Origin: a virus
Reading direction: 5' to 3' (one strand)
DNA: 20,674 bases
Virus record (IMG/VR): IMGVR_UViG_3300030110_002634
Location: 914 to 21,587 of that record
In this document: positions 12,225 through 20,670 of the stretch, in pieces
Position numbering within the stretch: the stretch's first letter is position 1
Layout: the number at the start of each line of letters is the position of its first letter
Translations under genes and position numbers: made by a program
The notes under the pieces: generated by a model
Seen by the model: the letters and a program-made list of their open reading frames with translations, nothing else
What the model was told of the DNA's origin: nothing
The model's database searches: none

Positions 12225-14057
12225 TTATGTATCAGATAAAGAGGAAGATAGTTCGGATTCATATTCCTTTTCAACTTCAGTCGTTTCGTTAATCAAAGTC
12301 CTATCTTTTTTGTTAAAAACACCCTTTAACTTATCAAGATGTGCTAAAGCCAAACCACTTCTATACTCAGTTCCATACTTTGGAGCATGTGAACCAGCTT
12401 TTTTGAGGTCATGTTTTCCTATTGGGTCTCTACCCCTAGCACTTCCATCTTTTCCATAATGTGAAATTTCTTTCGGTCTACCAGCTCCTTCAAATCCACC
12501 CTCTGGTGCGCCACCTTTATCATTAAGTTCATGTCCAGTTCTACCCATAGCCATATCCGATGGTGTACCTTGCGCCTGTCCACTCTCTGATGGGTCGTTA
12601 CCTTCATTTTCAATTTGAGAACGTCTGAATTTTTCCTTAAAATCTTCTATTATACCATCCTGCTCTTCTTTTTTCTGTTCGTCTGTAAAATTAAATATAT
12701 TTTTATAAACCCATTCGCTTGATAATAAACCATCACCAATCATATCTCTAGCTAAACTAATTTTATTTCCTAACAATTCTAGCTTTTCTTGCTCATAAAC
12801 GGTTGATGGGTTCGTTAATTCCAAATCAAAATTAACTAAATCTTGGTCGGTGTAACCTTGCGCATATAAATGAACGATACCAATTTTTGTTAACTCACTA
12901 ACAATGATTCTTTGGATTCTTTCGATTGTTCTAGCAAACCTAACATCTTGTGCTGCTAAAGTAGCTTTACCCTCAACTTGCTCCTCATAACCGATAAAAG
13001 CGGATGGTATTCTTAAGGCTGCCATTAGTTTTTTTCTTAGATATTCAATATCATCTGTGGCGTTAAAATCTAATCCACCTAAAGAATCTATTTGAGTACC
13101 GCTATCTCCACCTCTTACAGGCATAAAAAAGTCTTCTGTTAGGTTTTGAATATTGTATTTTAAATTATATTGTCCATTATCATCTAAGACAGGTGCTTTT
13201 TTCATTTTGTTTACAATTTTTTGCATATATTGGTCAACCTCTGCTGGAGGAATATTTCCAATATCAATTTTGAAGACTCTCTTCTCAGGAGCTCTCATTA
13301 TCCTATGGATTAACATAGCATCTTCCATCAAAGATAGTTGTTTCCATATCTTTCTACCACCCTCTAATTGTGACCTACCATAAGGTAAAAAGTTTGAATC
13401 AGCTAACATCCTAAAATGAGCTACTTCATAATTTTCAAATTCCGATTGTTCCTTACCACCAGGTAAAGAGTGACGTTTATCACCTGTTTCTAAAACATAT
13501 TTTACATAATGTGGATTGGTTGGGTCATCCCCTTCAACTCTCGTGATATCATAAGCTGATATAGGTTCAACATTGGTTATACCAAATTGTTCACTAATGT
13601 CTAGCTTTAAAAAGAAATCACCATACTTAACTAAATTTCTCACCCACGGATACAAATTAAATTCTATGTTTAAAATATCATAATATAAGTTATGAAGTAT
13701 GTCGTGTATATTACTGTTATCTGTTGTTATTTTTACAACCTTTCCATACTCACCTTTTAGAGTGGATTCATCAGCATAAATATCCAAAGCAGATGCGATT
13801 ATTGGGTCACTATCCATAGCTTCATAATCTCTGAATAATCCAAGCCTCATAGTTTTTTGATAAAGTGATTGATTGTAACCACTCATACCTGACATATTAT
13901 TATATAATCTATTATATCTATCCACAAGTTGACGTTGTGCAACTGCCTGTACTTTCTCTGTATCAGCTATTTTAAGTTTTTTACCACCAACATTTCGTAC
14001 AATTACGTTTGTGGAAAATAATCTTCTAAGTCTACTGAATAGATTTTTATCAGCCAT
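12225..14057 (-). CDS. 20: Portal vertex protein, T4 gp20 type
   Basis: The dodecameric portal forms the DNA entry channel at the head vertex, docks terminase and nucleates head assembly. Family signatures are DSDPIIASALDIYADEST near residue 80, YPWVRNLVKYGDFFLKLD near 135, APEKRVFKIDIGNIPPAEVD near 255, MPVRGGDSGTQIDSLGG near 310 and AALRIPSAFIGYEE near 345. At 610 residues it is longer than T4 gp20 (524). The extra length is mostly a Gly/Ser/charged C-terminal tail from about residue 478, ending with a helix and the segment TLINETTEVEKE; LINE (588-591) matches the gp21 target rule. GAGG precedes the ATG, and terminase ends 10 bases upstream. Confidence 0.95.
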   Translation of the reverse strand: MADKNLFSRLRRLFSTNVIVRNVGGKKLKIADTEKVQAVAQRQLVDRYNRLYNNMSGMSGYNQSLYQKTMRLGLFRDYEAMDSDPIIASALDIYADESTLKGEYGKVVKITTDNSNIHDILHNLYYDILNIEFNLYPWVRNLVKYGDFFLKLDISEQFGITNVEPISAYDITRVEGDDPTNPHYVKYVLETGDKRHSLPGGKEQSEFENYEVAHFRMLADSNFLPYGRSQLEGGRKIWKQLSLMEDAMLIHRIMRAPEKRVFKIDIGNIPPAEVDQYMQKIVNKMKKAPVLDDNGQYNLKYNIQNLTEDFFMPVRGGDSGTQIDSLGGLDFNATDDIEYLRKKLMAALRIPSAFIGYEEQVEGKATLAAQDVRFARTIERIQRIIVSELTKIGIVHLYAQGYTDQDLVNFDLELTNPSTVYEQEKLELLGNKISLARDMIGDGLLSSEWVYKNIFNFTDEQKKEEQDGIIEDFKEKFRRSQIENEGNDPSESGQAQGTPSDMAMGRTGHELNDKGGAPEGGFEGAGRPKEISHYGKDGSARGRDPIGKHDLKKAGSHAPKYGTEYRSGLALAHLDKLKGVFNKKDRTLINETTEVEKEYESELSSSLSDT

Positions 14058-14067
14058 TTTTTACCTC

Positions 14068-15648
14068 TTAATTAATTAACCAATTTAATGATTCTTTTTG
14101 TCCCTTAACATCCCACTGCCAAGCATCGTCTTCTTTATCATCTGCTAAATAGACTCCTTGATTTGATGTTATACTACTTAGGGTTTTCTTTTGTAATGCG
14201 ATACCTTCTGCTTTTAATCTCAAAGCCGTATCTCTTATCCATAAGCCAATGCCTAAACTCATAACTAAATCATCATTATAGCCAGTCATTGCCTCTGTCT
14301 TTTGACCATTGTAAATAAAAACAAATAATTCATCAATTAACCTTTGGGATTTAATGGTTAATGATTTTTCTCTGAAATATTCTTCCAACTTTGCAATTAC
14401 CAATGGTCTGGTTTTCATTGACATTGTAAAGCCAGGCACTAAATTTTTATCTGCTTGTCTATATTTGTTTGAAATCTGATGTTGTGTATCGACATATTTC
14501 AAATCTTTGGATGTGTAAAATAAATTATCGTATCCTCTGTCTATACATTGTTGTAGAGCAGCCCAACCTATGTTGTTGTTCTCAACAACTAACAAAGCAT
14601 TATTAAACTCAGCTGCTACATTGACTAATAGATTTCCAAAATCTCGTGTGGATATTTTTCCTTTATATTCACCGACCTGTTTTACTTCCTCAAGCTCAAT
14701 TATGTGAAAAGCGGAGTAGTCTGTACCATCACCTCTACTAACGTCAGCACATATTAAATAATCCTTTGTATAATTAGCAGGTTCCCAAATCCATAAATTA
14801 CCATCAATACCTCGTTTTTCCAATGGTTCCTCTATGTTTTTTTCTCTGAACTCTTCCAAAATAATACCATCTATTACGGTTCTACCTGAGGTAATAAAGT
14901 TACAATCACATTCTTGAGCCGCCATAGACGGGCCTAAGAGACTATCTTGTCTATCTCTCCAATCTTGATTTCTTTCAGGATGTAATGTCCAATGTAATTT
15001 TATAAAATTAAATTCGTTTAGTCCATCTTCTGAATCCATCCAAGTTCTATGGAACCAATTACCAACACCATTTGGTGTTGAAAGAGCTATACATTGTCCA
15101 CCAGTTGATAGTGTTTGTTGTGCCGAAGCCCAAATACCATCTATCTTATCAATAAAAGCTGCCTCATCAATAATTAGAAGTGATAACGCTTCTGACCTAC
15201 CAGCCTCCTCCTTACTAGATATGGCTTTTATTTGTGAACCATTTTTGTATCTCAAGCTCAATTTGTTATCTTCAACGCATGGTTGTTTCAACCAACTTGG
15301 TAGATTAGCGTGCATCACTCTTACTTTGGTAACTAAATTTTTAGCCGTATCTTGTTTTGTTGCAATCACTAATATATTCTTATCAGCTTTAAACGTCATC
15401 ATCCATAAAGAGTAACCTGCTGTTAAAGTGGATAAACCTAATTGTCTAGCTTTTAAAATAATATTGTATCTATTTACAGAAAACTCCGATAGAGTTTTTT
15501 CTTGAAAGTCATATAAATTAAAAGGGACTTTACCTTTCATAGGATGTTGTATCATCCCATATTTTTTTAAAAAATATACCGGGTCTTGCGCACACTTAAT
15601 GTATTCTTTTTTGATTACATCTTTTAGTTGTTTATCATTTGTTTCCAT
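14068..15648 (-). CDS. 17: Terminase large subunit, T4 gp17 type
   Basis: This motor ATPase and nuclease packages DNA through the portal and cuts concatemers. The ATPase domain shows a Walker A-type segment KARQLGLST (66-74), Walker B LLIIDE (157-162) with the catalytic Glu, and the coupling motif ALSTPNG (188-194). The RNase H-like nuclease domain shows ICADVSRGDGTDYSA (Asp302), LLVVENNNIG (Glu356) and GYNDDLVMS (Asp459/Asp460), the expected acidic triad. The 526 residues are shorter than T4 gp17 (610), mainly at the N-terminus. The ATG overlaps the stop of the upstream gene by one base (TAATG). No small terminase (gp16) gene was recognised in the window. Confidence 0.97.
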   Translation of the reverse strand: METNDKQLKDVIKKEYIKCAQDPVYFLKKYGMIQHPMKGKVPFNLYDFQEKTLSEFSVNRYNIILKARQLGLSTLTAGYSLWMMTFKADKNILVIATKQDTAKNLVTKVRVMHANLPSWLKQPCVEDNKLSLRYKNGSQIKAISSKEEAGRSEALSLLIIDEAAFIDKIDGIWASAQQTLSTGGQCIALSTPNGVGNWFHRTWMDSEDGLNEFNFIKLHWTLHPERNQDWRDRQDSLLGPSMAAQECDCNFITSGRTVIDGIILEEFREKNIEEPLEKRGIDGNLWIWEPANYTKDYLICADVSRGDGTDYSAFHIIELEEVKQVGEYKGKISTRDFGNLLVNVAAEFNNALLVVENNNIGWAALQQCIDRGYDNLFYTSKDLKYVDTQHQISNKYRQADKNLVPGFTMSMKTRPLVIAKLEEYFREKSLTIKSQRLIDELFVFIYNGQKTEAMTGYNDDLVMSLGIGLWIRDTALRLKAEGIALQKKTLSSITSNQGVYLADDKEDDAWQWDVKGQKESLNWLIN

Positions 15649-16031
15649 TATAGTCCAGGTATTTGAGATGCTAAATAAATAGGAATTATTGCGCTAGCAA
15701 TTCCATAAGTATACCAAAGATATTTGTTATCATACCATTTTGGTTTCACTAATTTAATTTGTTGTTCGTAATTATCTTCTCTTTCTTTTAACACAGATAT
15801 TTGTAAATCTTTCTGACTTATCAAAGAAGAATCAATAGCTGTTTGCTCCTCATATTCCTTTACCAAATCCTCCAAATAACCAATTGATAGTTTTTGATTA
15901 TTTATTTCAGATTCCATTTCTTTCATCTTATTAGCAATCTCAACTATTTGTTCATTGGTTAATAAAGGTTTTTGTTGCGCATAACAAAAGCACATAAAAA
16001 AAATACAGAATATCTTAAATAAATTTCTCAT
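15648..16031 (-). CDS. Exported coiled-coil protein with C-terminal membrane segment; spanin-like candidate (127 aa)
   Basis: Residues 1-18 (MRNLFKIFCIFFMCFCYA) form a signal peptide with a likely cut before QQ; Cys14 or Cys16 might instead be lipidated, but no standard lipobox is present. Residues 25-90 are a coiled coil (ANKMKEMESEINNQKLSIGY). Residues 104-124 (LWYTYGIASAIIPIYLASQI) form a membrane helix near the C-terminus. Outer attachment at one end, coiled coil, and inner-membrane helix at the other is the layout of unimolecular spanins, which fuse the host membranes at lysis. This is architecture-based inference. The signal peptide ending FCYAQQ resembles those of Flavobacteria. Its ATG overlaps the preceding stop codon (TAATG). 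Confidence 0.8.
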   Translation of the reverse strand: MRNLFKIFCIFFMCFCYAQQKPLLTNEQIVEIANKMKEMESEINNQKLSIGYLEDLVKEYEEQTAIDSSLISQKDLQISVLKEREDNYEQQIKLVKPKWYDNKYLWYTYGIASAIIPIYLASQIPGL

Positions 16032-16351
16032 TATGGGAATAGTAAATTGACACTACCGCTACCACTCACTCTTTGAACACCAATTTCAAATACAGTATCT
16101 AAAGAGCCAGTCAATGTACTAGCAGCTACTGAACCACCCTTTGCCGCGGTAATGAATAATGAACCAGCATCTTCTATTGTAAAAGCAGCTGCTCCTCTCT
16201 CAGAAGCCGTAGCGAAGAAGTCAATACCGCTCGAACCATCTATCGTCTTTATTCTGTTATACTTGCCAGTAGCTTGAGCGGATGATGATGGTTGTGCTCT
16301 ATCTATAAATTTGAAATGTGTTGCCAATCCAGTTGAAAATCGGTCAGACAT
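16031..16351 (-). CDS. Small Ser/Ala/Gly-rich virion-type protein (106 aa)
   Basis: The protein starts MSDRFSTGLATHFKFIDRAQ, then has SSAQATGKYNRIKTIDGSSG and repeated short beta-type segments rich in Ala, Gly, Ser and Thr (AGSLFITAAKGGSVAAS), ending with GVQRVSGSGSVNLLFP. There is no signal peptide or membrane segment. It resembles small beta-rich structural proteins and shares a GSLF(I/L)T segment with the 95-residue protein at 5767-6054; whether they are related cannot be told by eye. AGGAG lies six bases before the ATG, and the preceding gene ends 13 bases upstream. Function unknown; a decoration or minor capsid role is a guess. Confidence 0.8.
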   Translation of the reverse strand: MSDRFSTGLATHFKFIDRAQPSSSAQATGKYNRIKTIDGSSGIDFFATASERGAAAFTIEDAGSLFITAAKGGSVAASTLTGSLDTVFEIGVQRVSGSGSVNLLFP

Positions 16352-16364
16352 TTGATTCTCCTAA

Positions 16365-16676
16365 TTATTTCACAAATTTTTTCAAATACTCAGCTGCTTT
16401 TTCTGCATCATCATTATCAAATGCTTTTTGCATTTTGACCGTATTCTTTTTTGTATTTGTGAGTTTTCTTTTTAAATTAGTAATTTGTTTTTTGTTTGTT
16501 TTCTTATCTTTTTCTAAAGTCTTAATTTCTGAAGTAATACCCTTTTCTACCTTTTTAGAATTGTTGATTACTTTTTTTAGCTCTTTAACTTTCTTATCTC
16601 TTCGAGCACCTAAAAAAGCAGTCAACGCCATTGTCAATACTCCAACGATAGCTATCCAAGCTTTTTTTATTTTCAT
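16365..16676 (-). CDS. Membrane-anchored coiled-coil protein; inner-membrane spanin-like candidate (103 aa)
   Basis: Residues 6-23 (AWIAIVGVLTMALTAFLG) form one N-terminal membrane helix with two lysines before it and two arginines after it. The rest is a Lys-rich coiled coil (VINNSKKVEKGITSEIKTLE, NKKQITNLKRKLTNTKKNTV) followed by a short helical end. One N-terminal membrane helix plus a coiled coil is the plan of the inner-membrane spanin (Rz type), but also of many other phage proteins. The nearby 127-residue exported protein makes a lysis pair conceivable. GGAGG precedes the ATG, and a promoter-like octamer lies 22 bases upstream. No endolysin was seen in the window to support a lysis cassette. 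Confidence 0.78.
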   Translation of the reverse strand: MKIKKAWIAIVGVLTMALTAFLGARRDKKVKELKKVINNSKKVEKGITSEIKTLEKDKKTNKKQITNLKRKLTNTKKNTVKMQKAFDNDDAEKAAEYLKKFVK

Positions 16677-16698
16677 TGATACCTCCAGTAATTCATTA

Positions 16699-16706
16699 AT
16701 AAATAT
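16699..16706 (-). promoter_or_regulatory. Candidate late-promoter octamer ATATTTAT within an exact 16-base repeat
   Basis: The coding strand reads TTAG-ATATTTAT-TAATGAAT, 22 bases before the ATG at 16676. The 16 bases at 16691-16706 are identical to 111-126, upstream of the partial gene at the far left. Identity over 16 bases in two noncoding gaps supports a functional element. Confidence 0.42.
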
Positions 16707-16710
16707 CTAA

Positions 16711-17262
16711 TTAAAGATTTTCTTTCATTTTCTCAATGTCTTTAAGAGCATCGTCAGCTAATTTATTAATTACCTCTTTATCTTTTTTAGATATATTCCA
16801 TTTTTCTTTATCAACCGAATATCCATCAGGTCTGTTTTGATTAAAAAACTCAGGAGATTTTTGGTTTCTAAATCTTTTTATATCTTCTTCTAAATCGCTG
16901 AGATATGCTTTGGTATTATTTTTTACTTTACCATTTGCCCATTCTTCATAGGTTCCCTCAATTCTCATTTTATTTTCGGCTTCAACTTGACAATCGAAAC
17001 AATGACCATATATTCTCCACATTTTATCATCTAATCTTTTTTTCATCGTCTTCTTACACTCAGGACAAAACCACGGCATTCGTGCTTCTTTCATTATCTC
17101 TGATAATTCATCTATTTGGTCACCATTCTTTTTATCAGTTTTGCTTTCATACCCAACCATAACCCTTTTCTCTGGCGTTTCACCTTTGATTACTGAGTCT
17201 AAATATTTTAATTGTCTCTCCCTTTCTTTTGGTGAGACATCATCTACTGGATTTCTTCCCAT
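16711..17262 (-). CDS. Unknown protein with a four-cysteine zinc-binding motif (183 aa)
   Basis: Cys66-x2-Cys69 (WFCPECKKTMKKRLDD) and Cys88-x2-Cys91 (GHCFDCQVEAENKMRI) form a zinc-ribbon-like pair 18 residues apart. Before it lies a charged helical region with VMVGYES, after it a segment EGTYEEWANGKVKNNT and helical tail. I recall similar proteins in T4-like phages of aquatic bacteria near the terminase genes, all unannotated. A nucleic-acid-binding or packaging accessory role is possible, but the sequence does not show it. The ATG follows the stop codon of the giant upstream gene by three bases and lacks a ribosome binding site, so reinitiation is likely. Confidence 0.82.
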   Translation of the reverse strand: MGRNPVDDVSPKERERQLKYLDSVIKGETPEKRVMVGYESKTDKKNGDQIDELSEIMKEARMPWFCPECKKTMKKRLDDKMWRIYGHCFDCQVEAENKMRIEGTYEEWANGKVKNNTKAYLSDLEEDIKRFRNQKSPEFFNQNRPDGYSVDKEKWNISKKDKEVINKLADDALKDIEKMKENL

Positions 17263-17265
17263 ATT

Positions 17266-20200
17266 TTAAAAAGTTGTTAAACCTATTATTTGGTTTATTG
17301 GAGCAAAAGCGCCGGTAAATTTATAAGTTTTACCTTTGTATTTAAAAACCAATCCTTCCGCTGGAACTATTGATTTAAAACCACCAATCGCGTTTAGTTT
17401 GCTTAGTTGTTGTTTTAGAGTATTTAATTTTTTCAAATCCTTACCTTTTCTTACAACATTTATCGCTTTAACAACATCCTTTCTGATTGTTTGAACTGCT
17501 TTATCTGGATTAGCCGCTAAAAAATTACTTATATTTTTTAATATTTCGGCACCCAACTCAAAAAATAAAATTTCAAATGGTTTCATATTCTCTTTTACCA
17601 TTTTGGTGTGGTCTTGTTTATCCGTAGATAAAAACCAATCTAAAAACTTTTGATTATCAATATCTGCTCTGATTTTTTGAACGCTATATGATTTGTCAAA
17701 GAATGCCCATCTCTTTGTTAAGTTCATTAAAACCTTATTTGGTATTGCGTATTTATATTGTTTTGCTGCGTTGAATATGAATTCCATCCAATAACTTTGA
17801 TGATACTCATTTAGAGTATCGGTATCTTTTAATCCAAATTGACTTTTAAGTTTATCAATTCTATTGAAATAAATATCACGTTTTTTTCCAAAGTTTTGAC
17901 TTTTTTTCAATGTTAAAAAATTTGGTTTTTGAACCTTAAACTTTTTTCCAATGTTCGCATTTATTTGGGTTATCATACCAGCCAATATTCTACCACCATC
18001 ACGTACCTGACCTTTTGGATTCCCATTTTCATCATATTTTGTAGCGCCATGAAATTGTAATAACCTTTTATCATAATCTATTATGTTTTTGGTAGGGGGA
18101 TAAATAATTTCTAAATTTACAAAATTACCACCTTCATCAAATATTTTTTTCTTTTGTGCGTCTGATAATTTACCAACCATCTTTTTTAAATCTTGCATAG
18201 CAAAAACAAAAGCATCCTTTATATCTCCTCTGCCTTGAAACTTTCTAGCAACAGCAACAACATCCATAGCTTTTTTACCCTTATCTTTTATTTGACCTTT
18301 ATTCCTAGCTGCTAACAATTTATCTTTTTTAAAGGTTATCATAAGATTTTGTCCGTCTGTTTTTTCTGTAGGTGTTTCCTCTAAATCTAATCTTCCTTGC
18401 AGGCCTAAATCAACTATTTTCTTTAAATCACCAAACGTTAAATCCTTATCATCAAAGGGATGATTCATATGACCATAGGCACCACCCTCCAACAATATAT
18501 TTTCCTTCACCACATTACCATCATCATCTATTTTTGGTTCTTTAATTTGACCATCATAATCTATAACTTTGACAGGAATTTGATTACCAAAAGCTGTTTG
18601 TGCCATTAGTCTGGTATTTCCAGCTAATAAAAACATATTTCCTTCTTTATCTTTTACTGATATTGGAGCCTCTTGAGCCTCACCACTTTTAATATTTTGT
18701 GTAATGTAATCCCAACTTTTATCATACTCTATAGCTTTTTGTTTAGCGTAGGCTATAGGATTATCAGATTTAGCTACATCAGCTGCATCTGTATTCATCA
18801 TATTTTTCAAATCATTATCTGACAAGCTCCTCTCAGGTGCATCTAATATTTTTTGTTTTAAATCATCTTTATTTTTAGCTAAATCTGGCATAGCTGCAAA
18901 AGCAAAGTCATTCTCAAAGTATTCACCTGTTTCCTCTTCAGCTTGTTCGTCTGAGTAAGGTTTGGTTTTGACTTCAACGCCGGCTGAACGTTCTTTTTTA
19001 CCTGAGGGATTTTGAGGCTCTAAATTTTTTTTACTATTTGGATGTTTATCTAAATAAGATTGCTGCGCTGCGGTTGACTTATCGGTAAAATAGTCCTCAA
19101 CTATTAAACTAACCTCATTTTTCAAATTAATTCTTTCTTTTAATTTTAATTTATCTGTGGTTGTATTACCAACATTATCTAGTCCAACTCCTGGTAAAAC
19201 AGGTGTCTCAACCTCAACACCAGTATAAGATTTACCATCAGGTGTGATACCCATCCACTTCAATAATGTGAACCCTAAGTTTTTTAAAACAGTTCCCTCT
19301 ATGTAATTTTTATAGGATTGTATTGGATTGTTAACTCCAAACCTAGTACCATATTCACCAGATTGTTTTCTACCATAAGCTACGGCTGGTACAACATTAT
19401 ATTCTAATGTGTAATCATAATCTGGATTTAAAGCGCCCTTACCTAAAATATAATTAAGTATTTTCCAACCAGCACCAGCATACATATCATCAATCCAGTT
19501 TGTAACATTTTTCTTATAATCATTAAATCCTCTATAAAAGGTCGGAGGCCCATCATCGGTAGGAGAGCCGCCTGTTGTGCTTTCTTTGATTATTTTATTT
19601 ACATCAATTTCAGTTAAAAACTCATCTATGATTTCATTGGTTAATTTAAATTGTTCGAACAATTTTTTAAACTTATTGGTCATCATATTATAGATACCCT
19701 TATCAAAGTATCCAAAAGCTTTTTTGAACAATTTTTCTCTATCTTTTTCCATATCAGGTGAACCCAACAATTGTCTCATAGTAGTTCCACTAACTTCCTT
19801 ACCAGCTATGTTTATTGAGACGTGAGGTGCTGTGAGAACATATCCGTTATCTTCAAATCCATTGAGATTATCTTTACTTTTTTTATAGTCTTGAAAATAC
19901 TTTCCACCTTTTAATCTACCAGCATCTTTTGCACCAAATATGTAGACAACCGCTGTGGTTTGTGGGTCATATTTTGATAAAACATTTTTTGCCACATAAG
20001 GTGATTTTTCTTGCACTATACGATTTTTTGGAACACCCATCTTTGTCATATGACGAACTTTTTCTTTAAAGTTCATTGGATGGCGTGGTGGTTGTTTTAT
20101 ATTTGATGTTGTGATGTAAGCGTCATCAACTTTTTTCTTTAGCCACTCATAAGTTTTTTTATGATGGGGGCCGAATGGTTGAAATCTACCACCATAAACA

Positions 20201-20670
20201 CCAACAATCTTTTTGATTTCTTTTTGTTCTTTTATCTTTTCATAACCACTACCGTATGGAACGGATGTGTTTTCTTTTTTTTTCTTTTTTTTCTTAGTGG
20301 TATCAGGATTGTAATACCTATGTTCACCATCTTTTTGAATAGCGGGTACCTGTGCTACGGGTCTTAAAAGATTTGGATAATTCATCATTTCTTTTACTTT
20401 TTGTATAACTTCTTTTTTTAACAATTTTTGTTTCTTAACCCAATTCTGACCACGATAATTTTTTATGGGTTTTTTTATAAATTTACCAACCCCCTTTTTA
20501 ACTAACATTTTAAATTTTTTCTCAGCTGCTTTTTCCGCCAATGTTTGAGAATTATCTACTAATAAAAAATTAGATGAACCAAACAAACCTTGAAAAGCTC
20601 CTTTGTTAGCCTGAACATCATTCCAAGATTTCTCAACTAACTCAGGACTTAATTTCCTAGCTCTTGCCAT
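17266..20670 (-). CDS. Giant fusion: NMNAT-like nucleotidyltransferase, ParB-like segment and RNA/DNA-ligase-like domain (1134 aa)
   Basis: Residues 1-150 are basic, with a Lys7 run. Residues 153-335 form a cytidylyltransferase/NMNAT-like domain: GGRFQPFGPHH (160-170, the (H/T)xGH-type site) and VSGTTMR (293-299, like ISSTxxR). Residues about 365-470 form an unknown module after IIKEST. Residues 665-705 resemble a ParB/sulfiredoxin-type strand-helix (LLAGNTRLMAQTAFG). After NILLEGGAYG (724-733) comes a covalent nucleotidyltransferase domain: motif I EKTDGQN with Lys770, LEIIYP (853-858), EGLVFKYKG (1105-1113) and YKFTG (1116-1120), as in RNA and DNA ligases. LLE before Gly729 and ESTTGG after IIKE fit gp21-type cut sites, so processing is possible. 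The ATG is five bases from the window edge, so its ribosome binding site is barely visible and an earlier start cannot be excluded. Confidence 0.85.
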   Translation of the reverse strand: MARARKLSPELVEKSWNDVQANKGAFQGLFGSSNFLLVDNSQTLAEKAAEKKFKMLVKKGVGKFIKKPIKNYRGQNWVKKQKLLKKEVIQKVKEMMNYPNLLRPVAQVPAIQKDGEHRYYNPDTTKKKKKKKENTSVPYGSGYEKIKEQKEIKKIVGVYGGRFQPFGPHHKKTYEWLKKKVDDAYITTSNIKQPPRHPMNFKEKVRHMTKMGVPKNRIVQEKSPYVAKNVLSKYDPQTTAVVYIFGAKDAGRLKGGKYFQDYKKSKDNLNGFEDNGYVLTAPHVSINIAGKEVSGTTMRQLLGSPDMEKDREKLFKKAFGYFDKGIYNMMTNKFKKLFEQFKLTNEIIDEFLTEIDVNKIIKESTTGGSPTDDGPPTFYRGFNDYKKNVTNWIDDMYAGAGWKILNYILGKGALNPDYDYTLEYNVVPAVAYGRKQSGEYGTRFGVNNPIQSYKNYIEGTVLKNLGFTLLKWMGITPDGKSYTGVEVETPVLPGVGLDNVGNTTTDKLKLKERINLKNEVSLIVEDYFTDKSTAAQQSYLDKHPNSKKNLEPQNPSGKKERSAGVEVKTKPYSDEQAEEETGEYFENDFAFAAMPDLAKNKDDLKQKILDAPERSLSDNDLKNMMNTDAADVAKSDNPIAYAKQKAIEYDKSWDYITQNIKSGEAQEAPISVKDKEGNMFLLAGNTRLMAQTAFGNQIPVKVIDYDGQIKEPKIDDDGNVVKENILLEGGAYGHMNHPFDDKDLTFGDLKKIVDLGLQGRLDLEETPTEKTDGQNLMITFKKDKLLAARNKGQIKDKGKKAMDVVAVARKFQGRGDIKDAFVFAMQDLKKMVGKLSDAQKKKIFDEGGNFVNLEIIYPPTKNIIDYDKRLLQFHGATKYDENGNPKGQVRDGGRILAGMITQINANIGKKFKVQKPNFLTLKKSQNFGKKRDIYFNRIDKLKSQFGLKDTDTLNEYHQSYWMEFIFNAAKQYKYAIPNKVLMNLTKRWAFFDKSYSVQKIRADIDNQKFLDWFLSTDKQDHTKMVKENMKPFEILFFELGAEILKNISNFLAANPDKAVQTIRKDVVKAINVVRKGKDLKKLNTLKQQLSKLNAIGGFKSIVPAEGLVFKYKGKTYKFTGAFAPINQIIGLTTF

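Noticed and set aside
12419-12613. Second minus-strand frame inside the portal gene
   Set aside because: Shadow of the repetitive Gly/Ser-rich portal tail in another frame; no start signal and no independent support.
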